From: Actinotalea caeni
GTDB taxonomy: Bacteria; Actinomycetota; Actinomycetes; Actinomycetales; Beutenbergiaceae
Assembly (NCBI RefSeq): GCF_009733795.1
Contig: NZ_WNXX01000012.1
Span: 1-64,000, forward strand
Length of the DNA: 64,000 bases
Reading direction: 5' to 3'
Of the stretch, positions 35,001-44,423 are shown piece after piece. The notes beneath the pieces are model-generated. The model made no database searches, was not told where the DNA came from, and saw only the letters and a program-made list of their open reading frames with translations. Both the position numbers and the translations under genes were made by a program. How positions within the stretch are numbered: the first letter of the stretch is position 1; each line of letters begins with the position of its first letter.

Positions 35001-35686
35001 CCCGCGAGGGTAGCCGCGGCGCGTTCCAGCACGATCTCGACGAGCTCGGGGGGTGCGGGGGCGTCGGGCACGAGCAAGGGGTCGCTGACGACGTCGGCGC
35101 CTGCCTGCCGGGTCAGGTCGAGGAAGTACCCGGGCGCGAGGAGGTAGGTGGCGACGACGACGCGACGCCCGCTCGCGCGCGCGTCCGCGACGGCACGTGG
35201 CAGCGCCGGCGTCGCGGCGGACAGGTAGCCGACGACGACGTCGCGGCCCAGCGTCTCGGCGAGCATGGCGCCGGCGCGGCCGCAATCGACGACGGCGCGC
35301 GCGTCGGAGGACCCGGCCGCGGCGAGCACCACCGCGTCGTCGTCGCGCAGGCCAGCCTCGTGCAGCCGCCGCACGAGCACCGCGACGAGCCGCGGGTCCG
35401 GGCCGAGCGCCCCGGTGAGCCGCGCCGTCGGGAAAGCGTCCGTCGCCTCGGTGAGGTCGACGTGCACGTGGTAGCCCGCGGACAGCAGCAGCGGCACCAC
35501 GACCGGCGTCGCCCCGTCGGCCACCAGCCGGTCCAGCGCCGTCGGGACGTCGGGCTGCTCGACGTCGACGAACGCCGCCGCGACGGGCGTCGAGGCGGCC
35601 TCGGCGACCGCGGACACCAGCCCGGCGACGGCCCGCCGGCCCCCGGGGTCGGAGGTGCCGTGGGACGACAGCAGCAGCGTCGTCAT
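34997..35686 (-). CDS. Sirohydrochlorin chelatase (CbiX/SirB type)
   Basis: Inserts ferrous iron into sirohydrochlorin to make siroheme, the cofactor of the nitrite reductase in this operon. The 229-residue protein is the double-domain CbiX form: LLSSHGTSDPGGR with the metal-binding His near residue 9, and PLLLSAGYHVHVDL with His residues near 71-73. A second repeat follows (VVLAAAGSSD, VVVATYLLAPGYFLD). ATG 35686 overlaps the HemD stop as ATGA. Cobalt chelation is possible in principle, but no cobalamin genes are nearby, so iron is favoured. Confidence 0.88.
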   Translation of the reverse strand: MTTLLLSSHGTSDPGGRRAVAGLVSAVAEAASTPVAAAFVDVEQPDVPTALDRLVADGATPVVVPLLLSAGYHVHVDLTEATDAFPTARLTGALGPDPRLVAVLVRRLHEAGLRDDDAVVLAAAGSSDARAVVDCGRAGAMLAETLGRDVVVGYLSAATPALPRAVADARASGRRVVVATYLLAPGYFLDLTRQAGADVVSDPLLVPDAPAPPELVEIVLERAAATLAG

Positions 35687-36807
35687 GCGACCGCCAGCCG
35701 GTAGCCGCGCTTGACGACCGTGCGCACGAGCTCGCGCCCCACCGACTCCCGCACGCGTGCGACCGCGACCTCGGCCGCGTGCGGGTCCTGCGAGTCGCCC
35801 GGCAGCACCGCGAGGACCTGGGCGCGCGTGACGACGCCGCCCGCCGCCGAGGCCAGCAGCCGCAGCACCTCCACACCGCTCGGCGACAGCGGCAGCACCT
35901 CGCCGTCGAGCAGCGCCACCCGCGACCGCACGCACAGCCGCCCGCGCACCGTGTCGACCGCGAGGTGCTCGGCGTGCGTGAAGTGCTCGACCAGCGCCCG
36001 CACGAGCGCACCGAGCCGCCCGCGCTCCGGCTGCAGCGGCGTGACACCGAGCCGGACCAGCGGCCGCGCCGTCACCGGCCCGACGGCCGCGGCGACGGTG
36101 CCGTCGTCGAACCGCTCGCGCAGCGCCGGCAGCACGCCCACCTCGTCGGCGGCGGACAGCCACGCCTCCGCGCCGGGGGCGGAGGTGAAGACGACGGCGT
36201 CGAACTCCCCCGCCGCGGCCGCGACCACCGAGCGCCGCAGCGCCTCGGGGTCCGGCGGCGGGCCCCAGCGGTACACGACGAGCGGCACCACCTGCGCCCC
36301 GGCGGCGGTCAGCAGGCCGTCGAGACCGTCGGAGCCGGCGCCGTGGTGCTGCACCGCCACCCGCAGCCCCTCGACGCCCTCCCCGAGCAGCAGCTCCCCG
36401 ACCTCGGCGGCCGTCTCCGACTCGGCGACCCAGTCCGGCGTCAGGCCCGCGGCCTGGATCGCGCCGCGGGCCTTCGGGCCGCGAGCGACGATGCGCGCCT
36501 GCGCCAGCGTCGCGTGCAACGCGTCCCCGAGGCCGTGCGAGTCGGCCGCCTCCACCCAGGAGCGGAACCCGATGCCGGTCGTCACGACCAGCACGTCCAC
36601 GCCGTGCTCGACCAGGTCGGCGGTCGCCGCCAGCAGCGCGGCGTCGTCGACCGCGTTCGTGATCGACAGCGCGGGCGCGTGGTGCACGACCGCGCCCCGG
36701 CGCGCCAGCGCGGTGCCCAGCTCGGCGGCGCGGCGGTCGGCGGTGACCAGCACCGAGCAGCCCGCCATCACCTGCTGCAGGCCCTGCTCGCGGCGCGTCA
36801 CGCTCAC
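35683..36807 (-). CDS. Uroporphyrinogen-III synthase fused to an OmpR-type winged helix
   Basis: A 374-residue fusion. Residues about 15-270 are the HemD fold (GCSVLVTADRRAAELGTALARRG, FTSAPGAEAWL, AAVGPVTARPLVRLG). Residues about 285-374 form a winged-helix DNA-binding domain (LSPSGVEVLRLLASAAGGVVTRAQVL, ELVRTVVKRGYRLAV) like that of OmpR/PhoB regulators. The same fusion exists beside nirBD-type genes in mycobacteria (Rv0260c). It may act as a regulator that senses a tetrapyrrole, or as an enzyme, or both; a canonical hemD is normally elsewhere. GTG 36807 overlaps the SUMT stop as GTGA. Confidence 0.87.
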   Translation of the reverse strand: MSVTRREQGLQQVMAGCSVLVTADRRAAELGTALARRGAVVHHAPALSITNAVDDAALLAATADLVEHGVDVLVVTTGIGFRSWVEAADSHGLGDALHATLAQARIVARGPKARGAIQAAGLTPDWVAESETAAEVGELLLGEGVEGLRVAVQHHGAGSDGLDGLLTAAGAQVVPLVVYRWGPPPDPEALRRSVVAAAAGEFDAVVFTSAPGAEAWLSAADEVGVLPALRERFDDGTVAAAVGPVTARPLVRLGVTPLQPERGRLGALVRALVEHFTHAEHLAVDTVRGRLCVRSRVALLDGEVLPLSPSGVEVLRLLASAAGGVVTRAQVLAVLPGDSQDPHAAEVAVARVRESVGRELVRTVVKRGYRLAVA

Positions 36808-37982
36808 GCGTCCGCCAGCAGGCCCGGGTCGGCGACGGCGCCGACGACGACGACCGCCGGGGCGCGCACCCGCGCCACCGCGGCCTGCGCCACGATCTCC
36901 GCCAGCGGCGCCCGCGTGACGCGCTGCTCCGGCGTCGAGCCGCGCTCGACGATCGCCACCGGGGTGTCGGCGGGCGCCCCCGCCGCGAGCGCCTGCTCGA
37001 CGATCAGGCCGAGGTTGGACACCCCCATGAGCACGACGACGGTCGCGGAGCCGTCGCGCACGCACGCCTGCGCGGCCGGGTCCAGGCCCTCGTGGCCGCT
37101 CGTGACGTGGAACGCCGCGACGACGCCCCGCTGCGTGAGCGGGATGCCCGCCAGCTCGGGCACCGCGATCGCGCTGCTGATGCCCGGCACGACCGTCACC
37201 GGTACGCCCGCGGCCCGGCAGGCCTGCACCTCCTCGCCACCCCGGCCGAACACGAACGGGTCGCCGCCCTTGAGCCGCACCACCGCCTGCCCGCGACGCG
37301 CCCGCTCGACGAGGATCGCGTTGATCTCGTGCTGCGGCACCGGGTGGTGACCGGGGGTCTTGCCGACGTCGATCACCTCGACGCCGGGCCGCACGTGCCG
37401 CAGCACGCTGCGCGGGCCCAGCCGGTCGGTGACGACGACGTCGGCCTCGGCGAGCGCCCGCCGGCCCTGCACGGTGATGAGCTCGGGCGAGCCCGGGCCA
37501 CCACCGATCAGGGTGACGCGGCCGGCCGCGGCCGGGTCGCCCCGCAGGTCCAGCCGCCCCTCGTCGAGGAGGTCCGCGATGCCCGAGCCGACGGCGGCGG
37601 CCCGGCGCGGGTCGTCGGCGAGCACGCCGATCCGCACGCCCGCGACGTCGGTGGTCTCCGCGAGCGCGGCCGTGCCGTCGGGGTCGAGGCACCAGACGCA
37701 CCGCTGCTCCGCCCAGGCGCGGACGCGCGCCCGCTCGGACGGGCCGTCGTCGGCCGACGCCACCAGCCAGACGTCGTCGAGGTCGCTCGCGAGAGCGTCC
37801 CGCTCGACGAGGTCGACGGCGGCCTCGGCGGCGAGGTCGCGCAGGTCCTCGCAGACGAGCGCGGCGACCACCCGGACGCGTGCGCCGGTCGCGCGCAGCC
37901 GCGCGGCCACGTCGGCCGCGCGCGGCCCGCCGCCGGTGACGAGCACCTGGCGGCCGGCCAGCCGCAGCCCGAGGACCTCCAC
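36804..37982 (-). CDS. cobA: Uroporphyrinogen-III C-methyltransferase with N-terminal Met8-like domain
   Basis: Methylates uroporphyrinogen III twice to precorrin-2, the first siroheme step. Of 392 residues, the C-terminal ~240 are the SUMT domain: TLIGGGPGSPELITVQG, TDRLGPR, VRLKGGDPFVFGRGGEE and PVTVVPGISSA. The first ~135 residues (LGLRLAGRQVLVTGGGPRAADVAARL) resemble the precorrin-2 dehydrogenase/ferrochelatase domain of CysG but look shortened. A separate CbiX chelatase downstream covers the last step. GTG 37982 has GGGGAGG upstream and starts one base before the nirD stop, within the same operon. Confidence 0.88.
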   Translation of the reverse strand: MEVLGLRLAGRQVLVTGGGPRAADVAARLRATGARVRVVAALVCEDLRDLAAEAAVDLVERDALASDLDDVWLVASADDGPSERARVRAWAEQRCVWCLDPDGTAALAETTDVAGVRIGVLADDPRRAAAVGSGIADLLDEGRLDLRGDPAAAGRVTLIGGGPGSPELITVQGRRALAEADVVVTDRLGPRSVLRHVRPGVEVIDVGKTPGHHPVPQHEINAILVERARRGQAVVRLKGGDPFVFGRGGEEVQACRAAGVPVTVVPGISSAIAVPELAGIPLTQRGVVAAFHVTSGHEGLDPAAQACVRDGSATVVVLMGVSNLGLIVEQALAAGAPADTPVAIVERGSTPEQRVTRAPLAEIVAQAAVARVRAPAVVVVGAVADPGLLADA

Positions 37983-37983
37983 G

Positions 37984-38361
37984 TCAGCCCTCCCCGGTGG
38001 TCGGCTCGAGCCAGACGTCGCCGTCGACGACCCGGGCGCGCCACACGGGCAGGTCCGGGTCGGCGCCACCGACCGGCTCGTAGCCGAGCGTGTCGAGGCA
38101 CCGGCCGGTGTCGAGCGAGAACACCTGCTTGTACATGGGCGAGGCCACCGTCGGCTCGCCCTGGCGGGTGCCGACGATCCCCCGCGACATGACGTTCGCA
38201 CCGCTGAACGGGTCTCGCTGCCCGACCGCCCGCACGGTGTCGTCGAGGAGCCGGAACACCGCCACCTGCACGCCGTCGACCAGCGCCGCCGCGCCCCGCT
38301 CCGGCAGCAGGTCGGCGAGCGCGCACACCCGCACGCCCGTCGCCGTCGGTGCTGCGGTCAC
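37984..38361 (-). CDS. nirD: Nitrite reductase (NADH) small subunit
   Basis: The 125-residue partner of NirB. It has the Rieske-like fold of NirD (VCALADLLPERGAAALVDG, DDTVRAVGQRDPFSGANVMSRGIVG, PMYKQVFSLDTGRCLD) but none of the Cys-x-His / Cys-x2-His cluster ligands, which is normal for bacterial NirD. GTG 38361 overlaps the NirB stop as GTGA, giving near-equal translation of the two subunits. Confidence 0.9.
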   Translation of the reverse strand: MTAAPTATGVRVCALADLLPERGAAALVDGVQVAVFRLLDDTVRAVGQRDPFSGANVMSRGIVGTRQGEPTVASPMYKQVFSLDTGRCLDTLGYEPVGGADPDLPVWRARVVDGDVWLEPTTGEG

Positions 38362-40979
38362 GAGCGCACCGCCAGCGTCGGGCCCGCGATGAGGGTCGCA
38401 CCCGCGCTCCGCTCCGCGTCGGTCGCGGGTCGCCGCTGCCCGCGCTCGGCCACGTAGGCGAGATCGGGGTCGGCGACGTCCGGCGCGTTCACGAACGAGC
38501 CGAACCGACGCAGCTTGTCGGGATCGGTGAGCACGGCCTTCCATTCGTCGGTGTAGCTGTCGACGTGGGCCTGCATCGCGGCGTCCAGGTCCGCGCAGAT
38601 GCCCAGGGTGTCGTCCATGATGACCGCGCGGACGCCGTCGAGACCGCCCTCGACCTCTTCCATCCACCTGGCGGAACGCTGCAGCCAGTCGGCGGTGCGG
38701 ATGTAGTACATGAGGAAGCGGTCGATCGTGCGGACCAGGGTCTCGTCGTCGAGGTCCTCGGCGAGCAGCTGCGCGTGCCGCGGCGCGAACCCGCCGTTGC
38801 CGCCCACGTAGACGTTCCACCCCTTCTCGGTCGCGATGACGCCGACGTCCTTGCTGCGCGCCTCGGCGCACTCGCGCGCACACCCTGAGACCCCCAGCTT
38901 GATCTTGTGGGGCGAGCGCAGGCCCCGGTAGCGCAGCTCCAGCCGCACGGCCATGCCGACCGAGTCCTGCACGCCGTAGCGGCACCAGGTGGACCCGACG
39001 CACGACTTCACGGTGCGCAGCGACTTGCCGTAGGCGTGCCCCGACTCGAAGCCCGCCTCGACGAGCCGCGCCCAGATCTGCGGCAGCTGCTCGATGCGAG
39101 CGCCGAACATGTCGATGCGCTGGCCACCGGTGATCTTCGTGTACAGCCCGAACTCCTGCGCGACCTGCCCGATGACCACGAGCCCCTCGGGCGTGATCTC
39201 GCCGCCGGGGATGCGGGGCACCACCGAGTAGGTGCCGTCCTTCTGGATGTTGGCCAGCACGTGGTCGTTGGTGTCCTGCAGCGTGGCCTGCTCGCCGTCG
39301 AGGATGTGGCCGTTGCCGAGGGAGGCCAGGATCGAGGCGATCACCGGCTTGCAGATGTCGCACCCGCGCGCCGGCCCGCTCTCGCCCGCCGGCACGGTCC
39401 CGAACCGCTCGATGATCTCGCTGAACGTGTGCAGGTCGGCGACCCGGACGGCGTCGAACAGCTGGGCGCGGGAGAGCGCGATGTGCTCGCACAGCGCCGT
39501 CGAGACGGCGATCCCGGCCCGCTCCAGCTCGGTGCCGACGATCGTCTTGACCAGCGGGAGGCAGGACCCGCAGCTGGTGCCGGCGCGGGTGCAGGCCTTC
39601 ACGCCGGCGAGGTCGGTGCAGCCCTGCTCGGTCACGGCCGCGCGCACCGTTCCCGCGGAGACGTTGTTGCACGAGCAGACCGCGGCGTCGTCGGGCAGCT
39701 CGACCGACGGCGCTCCCCCACCGCCCTCGGGCAGCAGGAACGCCCCGGGCTCCGCCGGCAGCGCCGTCCCGACGAGCGGGCGCAGCGTCGCGTAGGCGGA
39801 GGCGTCGCCGACGAGCACCCCGCCCAGCAGGGTGCGGGCGTCGTCGGAGAGCACGAGCTTCTTGTAGACGCCGCCGACCGGGTCGGCCCAGACGACCTCC
39901 ATCGCGCCCTCGGACGCGGCGAACGCGTCACCGAAGCTCGCGACGTCGACGCCATGGAACTTCAGCTTGGTCGCGGTGTCGGCGCCGGGGAACGTCGCGT
40001 CGCCGCCGAGCAGCCGGTCGACGACGACCTCGGCCATCGCGTAGCCGGGCGCGACCAGCCCGAGGCAGCGTCCCTCGATGCAGGCGACCTCGCCGACCGC
40101 CCACACGTGCGGCGCCGACGTGCGGCACGCGAGGTCGACGACGGCCCCGCCACGGTCGGCGACCTCCAGCCCGGCCGCGCGCGCGAGCTCGTCGCGCGGG
40201 CGGACACCGGTCGCGAGGACCACGACGTCGGCGTCGAGACGGCCGCCGTCGGCGAAGTCCAGGCGCCCGACGGCTCTGGTGCGCCGCGAGGGCCGGATCT
40301 GCGTGGTCGCGGTGCTGGTCCGGACCGCGATCCCCTGCGCGTTCATCAGCCGCGTGAGCGCCTGCGCGCCACCGAGGTCGATCTGGGCGTCCATGAGGTG
40401 CGTACCGAACTGCACCACCGTCGCCTGCGCACCCAGCGCCGTCAGGGCGCCGGCGGCCTCGAGGCCGAGCAGGCCGCCACCGATGACGGCACCCCGCAGC
40501 GGGCGGGCGCGCGGCCCCCGCCCCTGGTCCTCCCGCAGCCCCTCGACCCACCCGCGCAGCGCGGCGACGTCGTCGATCGTGCGGTAGACGAAGACGCCCG
40601 GCAGGTCGGTGCCCGGGATCGGCGGCACGGCCGCGCGCGACCCGGTGGCGAGCACCAGCTCGTCGTAGCGGTGCACGGTGCCGAGCCGGTCGGTCACCTC
40701 GCGCCGCTGCGGGTCGATCGCGGTGACGGCGCGGTCCCGGTGCAGCGTGACCAGCTCGTCCTCCCACAGCGCCGGGTCGCCGAGCGTGAGCTCGCTGACG
40801 TCACGGGCGCCGAAGTAGGAGGTGAGCGCGACGCGGTCGTAGGGGGCGAGCGGCTCCTCGGCGAGCACGGTGACGCGCCACGTGCCGGCCTCGTCGCGGG
40901 CACGCAGCGCCTCGACGAGTCGTTGCGCGACCATGCCGCCTCCGACGACGACGAGGTGACGCGGGTGCTGCGCGGTCAT
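38358..40979 (-). CDS. nirB: Nitrite reductase (NADH) large subunit
   Basis: Reduces nitrite to ammonia in the cytoplasm with NAD(P)H. Of 873 residues, the N-terminus has two dinucleotide-binding motifs (VVVGGGMVAQRL, near 10, and VIGGGLLGLEAAGAL, near 165). A BFD-type [2Fe-2S] site follows, CSCNN with CTRAGTSCGSC (about 435-475). The C-terminal siroheme/[4Fe-4S] site is CVGSTWC plus CARECAEA, the C-x5-C and C-x3-C ligands (about 660-710). ATG 40979 has GGGAGG 4 bases upstream. It leads an operon with nirD and three siroheme-related genes, and a four-half-site GlnR box lies 54 bases upstream. Confidence 0.95.
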   Translation of the reverse strand: MTAQHPRHLVVVGGGMVAQRLVEALRARDEAGTWRVTVLAEEPLAPYDRVALTSYFGARDVSELTLGDPALWEDELVTLHRDRAVTAIDPQRREVTDRLGTVHRYDELVLATGSRAAVPPIPGTDLPGVFVYRTIDDVAALRGWVEGLREDQGRGPRARPLRGAVIGGGLLGLEAAGALTALGAQATVVQFGTHLMDAQIDLGGAQALTRLMNAQGIAVRTSTATTQIRPSRRTRAVGRLDFADGGRLDADVVVLATGVRPRDELARAAGLEVADRGGAVVDLACRTSAPHVWAVGEVACIEGRCLGLVAPGYAMAEVVVDRLLGGDATFPGADTATKLKFHGVDVASFGDAFAASEGAMEVVWADPVGGVYKKLVLSDDARTLLGGVLVGDASAYATLRPLVGTALPAEPGAFLLPEGGGGAPSVELPDDAAVCSCNNVSAGTVRAAVTEQGCTDLAGVKACTRAGTSCGSCLPLVKTIVGTELERAGIAVSTALCEHIALSRAQLFDAVRVADLHTFSEIIERFGTVPAGESGPARGCDICKPVIASILASLGNGHILDGEQATLQDTNDHVLANIQKDGTYSVVPRIPGGEITPEGLVVIGQVAQEFGLYTKITGGQRIDMFGARIEQLPQIWARLVEAGFESGHAYGKSLRTVKSCVGSTWCRYGVQDSVGMAVRLELRYRGLRSPHKIKLGVSGCARECAEARSKDVGVIATEKGWNVYVGGNGGFAPRHAQLLAEDLDDETLVRTIDRFLMYYIRTADWLQRSARWMEEVEGGLDGVRAVIMDDTLGICADLDAAMQAHVDSYTDEWKAVLTDPDKLRRFGSFVNAPDVADPDLAYVAERGQRRPATDAERSAGATLIAGPTLAVRS

Positions 40980-41016
40980 CGGGCCTCCCGGGAGGGTCGC
41001 GTGCTCGGTGACGACG

Positions 41017-41022
41017 ACGCTA
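41017..41022 (-). promoter_or_regulatory. Putative -10 box of the nirB promoter
   Basis: Read on the minus strand, TAGCGT lies 11 bases downstream of the GlnR box and about 38 bases before the nirB ATG. With this -10, the GlnR box covers about -23 to -60, overlapping the -35 region, as expected of an activator site. The -35 sequence itself is poor. Confidence 0.5.
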
Positions 41023-41032
41023 ACCAGGGCGC

Positions 41033-41070
41033 GTTTCACGGCCGTTCGACGGCCGTTGCCCAGCCGTAAC
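41033..41070 (-). promoter_or_regulatory. GlnR operator upstream of nirBD
   Basis: On the minus strand the half-sites GTTAC, GCAAC, CGAAC and GAAAC occur in order, each separated by exactly 6 bases. This fits the actinobacterial GlnR pattern gTnAC-n6-GaAAC-n6-gTnAC-n6-GaAAC, with the third half-site weakest. GlnR is the nitrogen regulator that activates nirBD in Streptomyces and mycobacteria. Confidence 0.82.
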
Positions 41071-41116
41071 ACCGGTCTCACGCCGGCCGGGCGCGGACCG
41101 TGAGATCCCGCAGGAC

Positions 41117-41423
41117 CTAGGAGCGCGTGGAGCCCGCGATGTCCTCGTGGTGCCGGATCACCTCGGCGACGATGAACGCGAGGAACTTCTCGGCGAAGAC
41201 GGGGTCGAGACCGGCCTCCTCGGCGAGCGCGCGCAGCCGCGCGATCTGGACCGCCTCGCGCGCCGGGTCCGACGGCGGCAGCCCCAGCTCGGCCTTGAGC
41301 CGGCCCACCTGCTGGGTGCACTTGAACCGCTCGGCCAGCAGGTGCACGAGGGCGGCGTCGATGTTGTCGATGCTGCCGCGGAGCCGGACGAGCTCGGGCG
41401 GCACGCCGCCGGGTGCGTCGGCG

Positions 41424-41431
<8 letters not shown>
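41117..41431 (-). CDS. Chorismate mutase (AroQ type)
   Basis: Converts chorismate to prephenate for Phe and Tyr synthesis. The 104-residue all-helical protein has [50 protein letters not shown], containing the active-site Arg, Lys and the R-E/Q pattern of AroQ. GTG 41431 is used because GGGAGA lies upstream and the first 8 bases overlap the clpX end; a longer frame from 41470 would lie inside clpX. Overlap with clpX suggests shared transcription, although no functional link is known. Confidence 0.87.
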
Positions 41432-42713
<1,282 letters not shown>

Positions 42714-42873
42714 CGGTACCTCCTGCTCGTCTGGGTTCTTGCTGGGTGCGCGGCGGCCGGCCGACCCGGGCGCACAGCACCATTGCACACTATGTCGCCC
42801 CGGTGACGCACGTGCGAATACCGGCCGCGTGTCGGCAGCACGGTGCTCGCACGGAGGTCCCCGGACACGCGCG

Positions 42874-42914
42874 CGGGGCCCCGCCCGGCCTGCTGCGGCC
42901 GGTGCGGAGCCCCG
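42874..42914. terminator. Terminator between clpP2 and clpX
   Basis: An outer stem CGGGGC/GCCCCG (42874-42879 with 42909-42914) encloses an inner perfect stem CCGGCC-TGCTGC-GGCCGG (42885-42902). It lies 17 bases beyond the clpP2 stop on the minus strand. No T-run. It probably ends the tig-clpP1-clpP2 message. Confidence 0.62.
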
Positions 42915-42930
42915 TGCGTGGTCAGTGGTC

Positions 42931-43599
42931 TCAGCCCGCGGTGACGGCGGGCGCCTTGCGGCTCTCGAGCACCTGGTCGACCAGGCCGTACTCCTTGGCC
43001 GCCTCCGCCGAGAGGATCTTGTCCCGCTCGATGTCGTTGCGGACCTCTTCGACGTCCTTGCCCGAGTGCTGCGCCAGTGTGTTCTCCAGCCACTCGCGCA
43101 TACGGATCATCTCGTTGGCGTGGATCTCGATGTCCGACGCCTGCGCGTAGCCGCCCTCCATCGCGGGCTGGTGGATCAGCACGCGCGCGTTCGGCAGCGC
43201 CAGGCGCTTGCCGGGCGAGCCGGCGGCGAGCAGGACCGCCGCGGCCGAGGCCGCCTGCCCGAGGCAGACGGTCTGGATCTGCGGCTTGATGTACTGCATC
43301 GTGTCGTAGATCGCCGTCATCGCGGTGAACGAGCCACCGGGGCTGTTGATGTACAGCGTGATGAGGCCGTCAGGGTCCTGGCTCTCCAGCACGAGGAGCT
43401 GGGCCATGATGTCGTCCGCGGAGGCGTCGTCCACCTGCACGCCGAGGAAGATGATGCGGTCCTCGAACAGCTTGGTGTAGGGGTCCTGGCGCTTGAAGCC
43501 GTAGGCGGTGCGCTCCTCGAACTGCGGGAGGATGTAGCGCGCCGAGGGCGTCTGCGGTGCGCGACCGCCGGCGAGGCCGAGGGTGGGGTCGTAGTTCAT
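42931..43599 (-). CDS. clpP2: ClpP protease subunit (ClpP2)
   Basis: One of two peptidase rings in the mixed ClpP1P2 protease of actinobacteria. The 222-residue protein has catalytic Ser 118 (GQAASAAA), His 143 (LIHQPA) and an Asp in the ERDK segment near 193, with a 35-residue N-terminal extension containing [19 protein letters not shown], typical of the actinobacterial second subunit. ATG 43599 has AGGGAGACAG upstream. It lies 31 bases after clpP1. Confidence 0.94.
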   Translation of the reverse strand: MNYDPTLGLAGGRAPQTPSARYILPQFEERTAYGFKRQDPYTKLFEDRIIFLGVQVDDASADDIMAQLLVLESQDPDGLITLYINSPGGSFTAMTAIYDTMQYIKPQIQTVCLGQAASAAAVLLAAGSPGKRLALPNARVLIHQPAMEGGYAQASDIEIHANEMIRMREWLENTLAQHSGKDVEEVRNDIERDKILSAEAAKEYGLVDQVLESRKAPAVTAG

Positions 43600-43630
43600 G
43601 TCTGCTGTCTCCCTGTCCTGACCGGCCGGC

Positions 43631-44260
43631 TCAGTCCGACGTCCCGCCGCCGCCGCGCACGGAGCTGGCGTGCGTGACGACGTGGTCGATGAACCCGTAC
43701 TCGAGCGCCTCGTCGGCGGTGAACCAGCGGTCGCGGTCCGCGTCGCGGAGGATCTCGTCGACGGTCTTGCCGGTCTGCTCGGCGGTGATCTCCGCCAGCA
43801 CCCGCTTCATGTGCAGGATCAGCTCGGCGTTGATCTTGATGTCGGTGGTCGTGCCGCCGATGCCGCCCGAGGGCTGGTGCATCATCACCCGCGTGTGCGG
43901 GGTGGCGTAGCGCTTGCCCTTGGCGCCCGAGGAGAGCAGGAACTGGCCCATCGAGGCGGCCATGCCCATGCCGACGGTCGCGACGTCGGGCTGCACGTAC
44001 TGCATGGTGTCGTAGATCGCCATGCCGGCGGTCACCGAGCCACCGGGCGAGTTGATGTACAGCCAGATGTCCTTCTCGCTGTCCTCGGCGGCGAGCAGGA
44101 GCATCTGCGCGCAGATCTGGTTCGCGTTGTCGTCGCGCACCTCGGAGCCCAGCCAGATGATGCGCTCCTGGAGGAGCCGGTTGTAGATGCTGTCGCCGAG
44201 CGTCAGACCCTTGGTGTCGGGGCCCGCCGCCTGCGGGAGGTCGATCATGTGCTGACTCAC
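43631..44260 (-). CDS. clpP1: ClpP protease subunit (ClpP1)
   Basis: Partner of ClpP2. The 209-residue product has the triad at Ser 103 (GMAASMGQ), His 128 (MMHQPSGG) and an Asp in the ADRDRWF segment. Mycobacterial ClpP1 and ClpP2 form two different heptameric rings, and a separate clpP2 follows directly here, so the same arrangement is expected. Start choice is open: GTG 44260 is used, while ATG 44248 four codons later is equally reasonable. Gly-rich C-terminus (VRGGGGTSD). Confidence 0.93.
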   Translation of the reverse strand: MSQHMIDLPQAAGPDTKGLTLGDSIYNRLLQERIIWLGSEVRDDNANQICAQMLLLAAEDSEKDIWLYINSPGGSVTAGMAIYDTMQYVQPDVATVGMGMAASMGQFLLSSGAKGKRYATPHTRVMMHQPSGGIGGTTTDIKINAELILHMKRVLAEITAEQTGKTVDEILRDADRDRWFTADEALEYGFIDHVVTHASSVRGGGGTSD

Positions 44261-44380
44261 GTGTGCCGCCGTTTCTGCTCGGTTCGAGGTGGTCTTCGCT
44301 CGCCGCGGTCCCCGCCGGGGAGCCGCCTTGCATGGGAGGCTAACGCCGCCCTCCGGCGGGTCATGCCCGCGCCCGGCGGG

Positions 44381-44419
44381 GTTTCGCTGCCAGCGCACAC
44401 GGGGCGCCGGCAGCGAGAC
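44381..44419 (-). terminator. Terminator after the trigger-factor gene
   Basis: An 11-base-pair stem (one G-U pair) between 44381-44391 and 44409-44419 lies just past the tig stop at 44424. Two smaller GC hairpins follow toward clpP1. The stem is strong but lacks a T-run, so read-through into clpP1 is possible. Confidence 0.65.
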
Positions 44420-44423
44420 TCCC

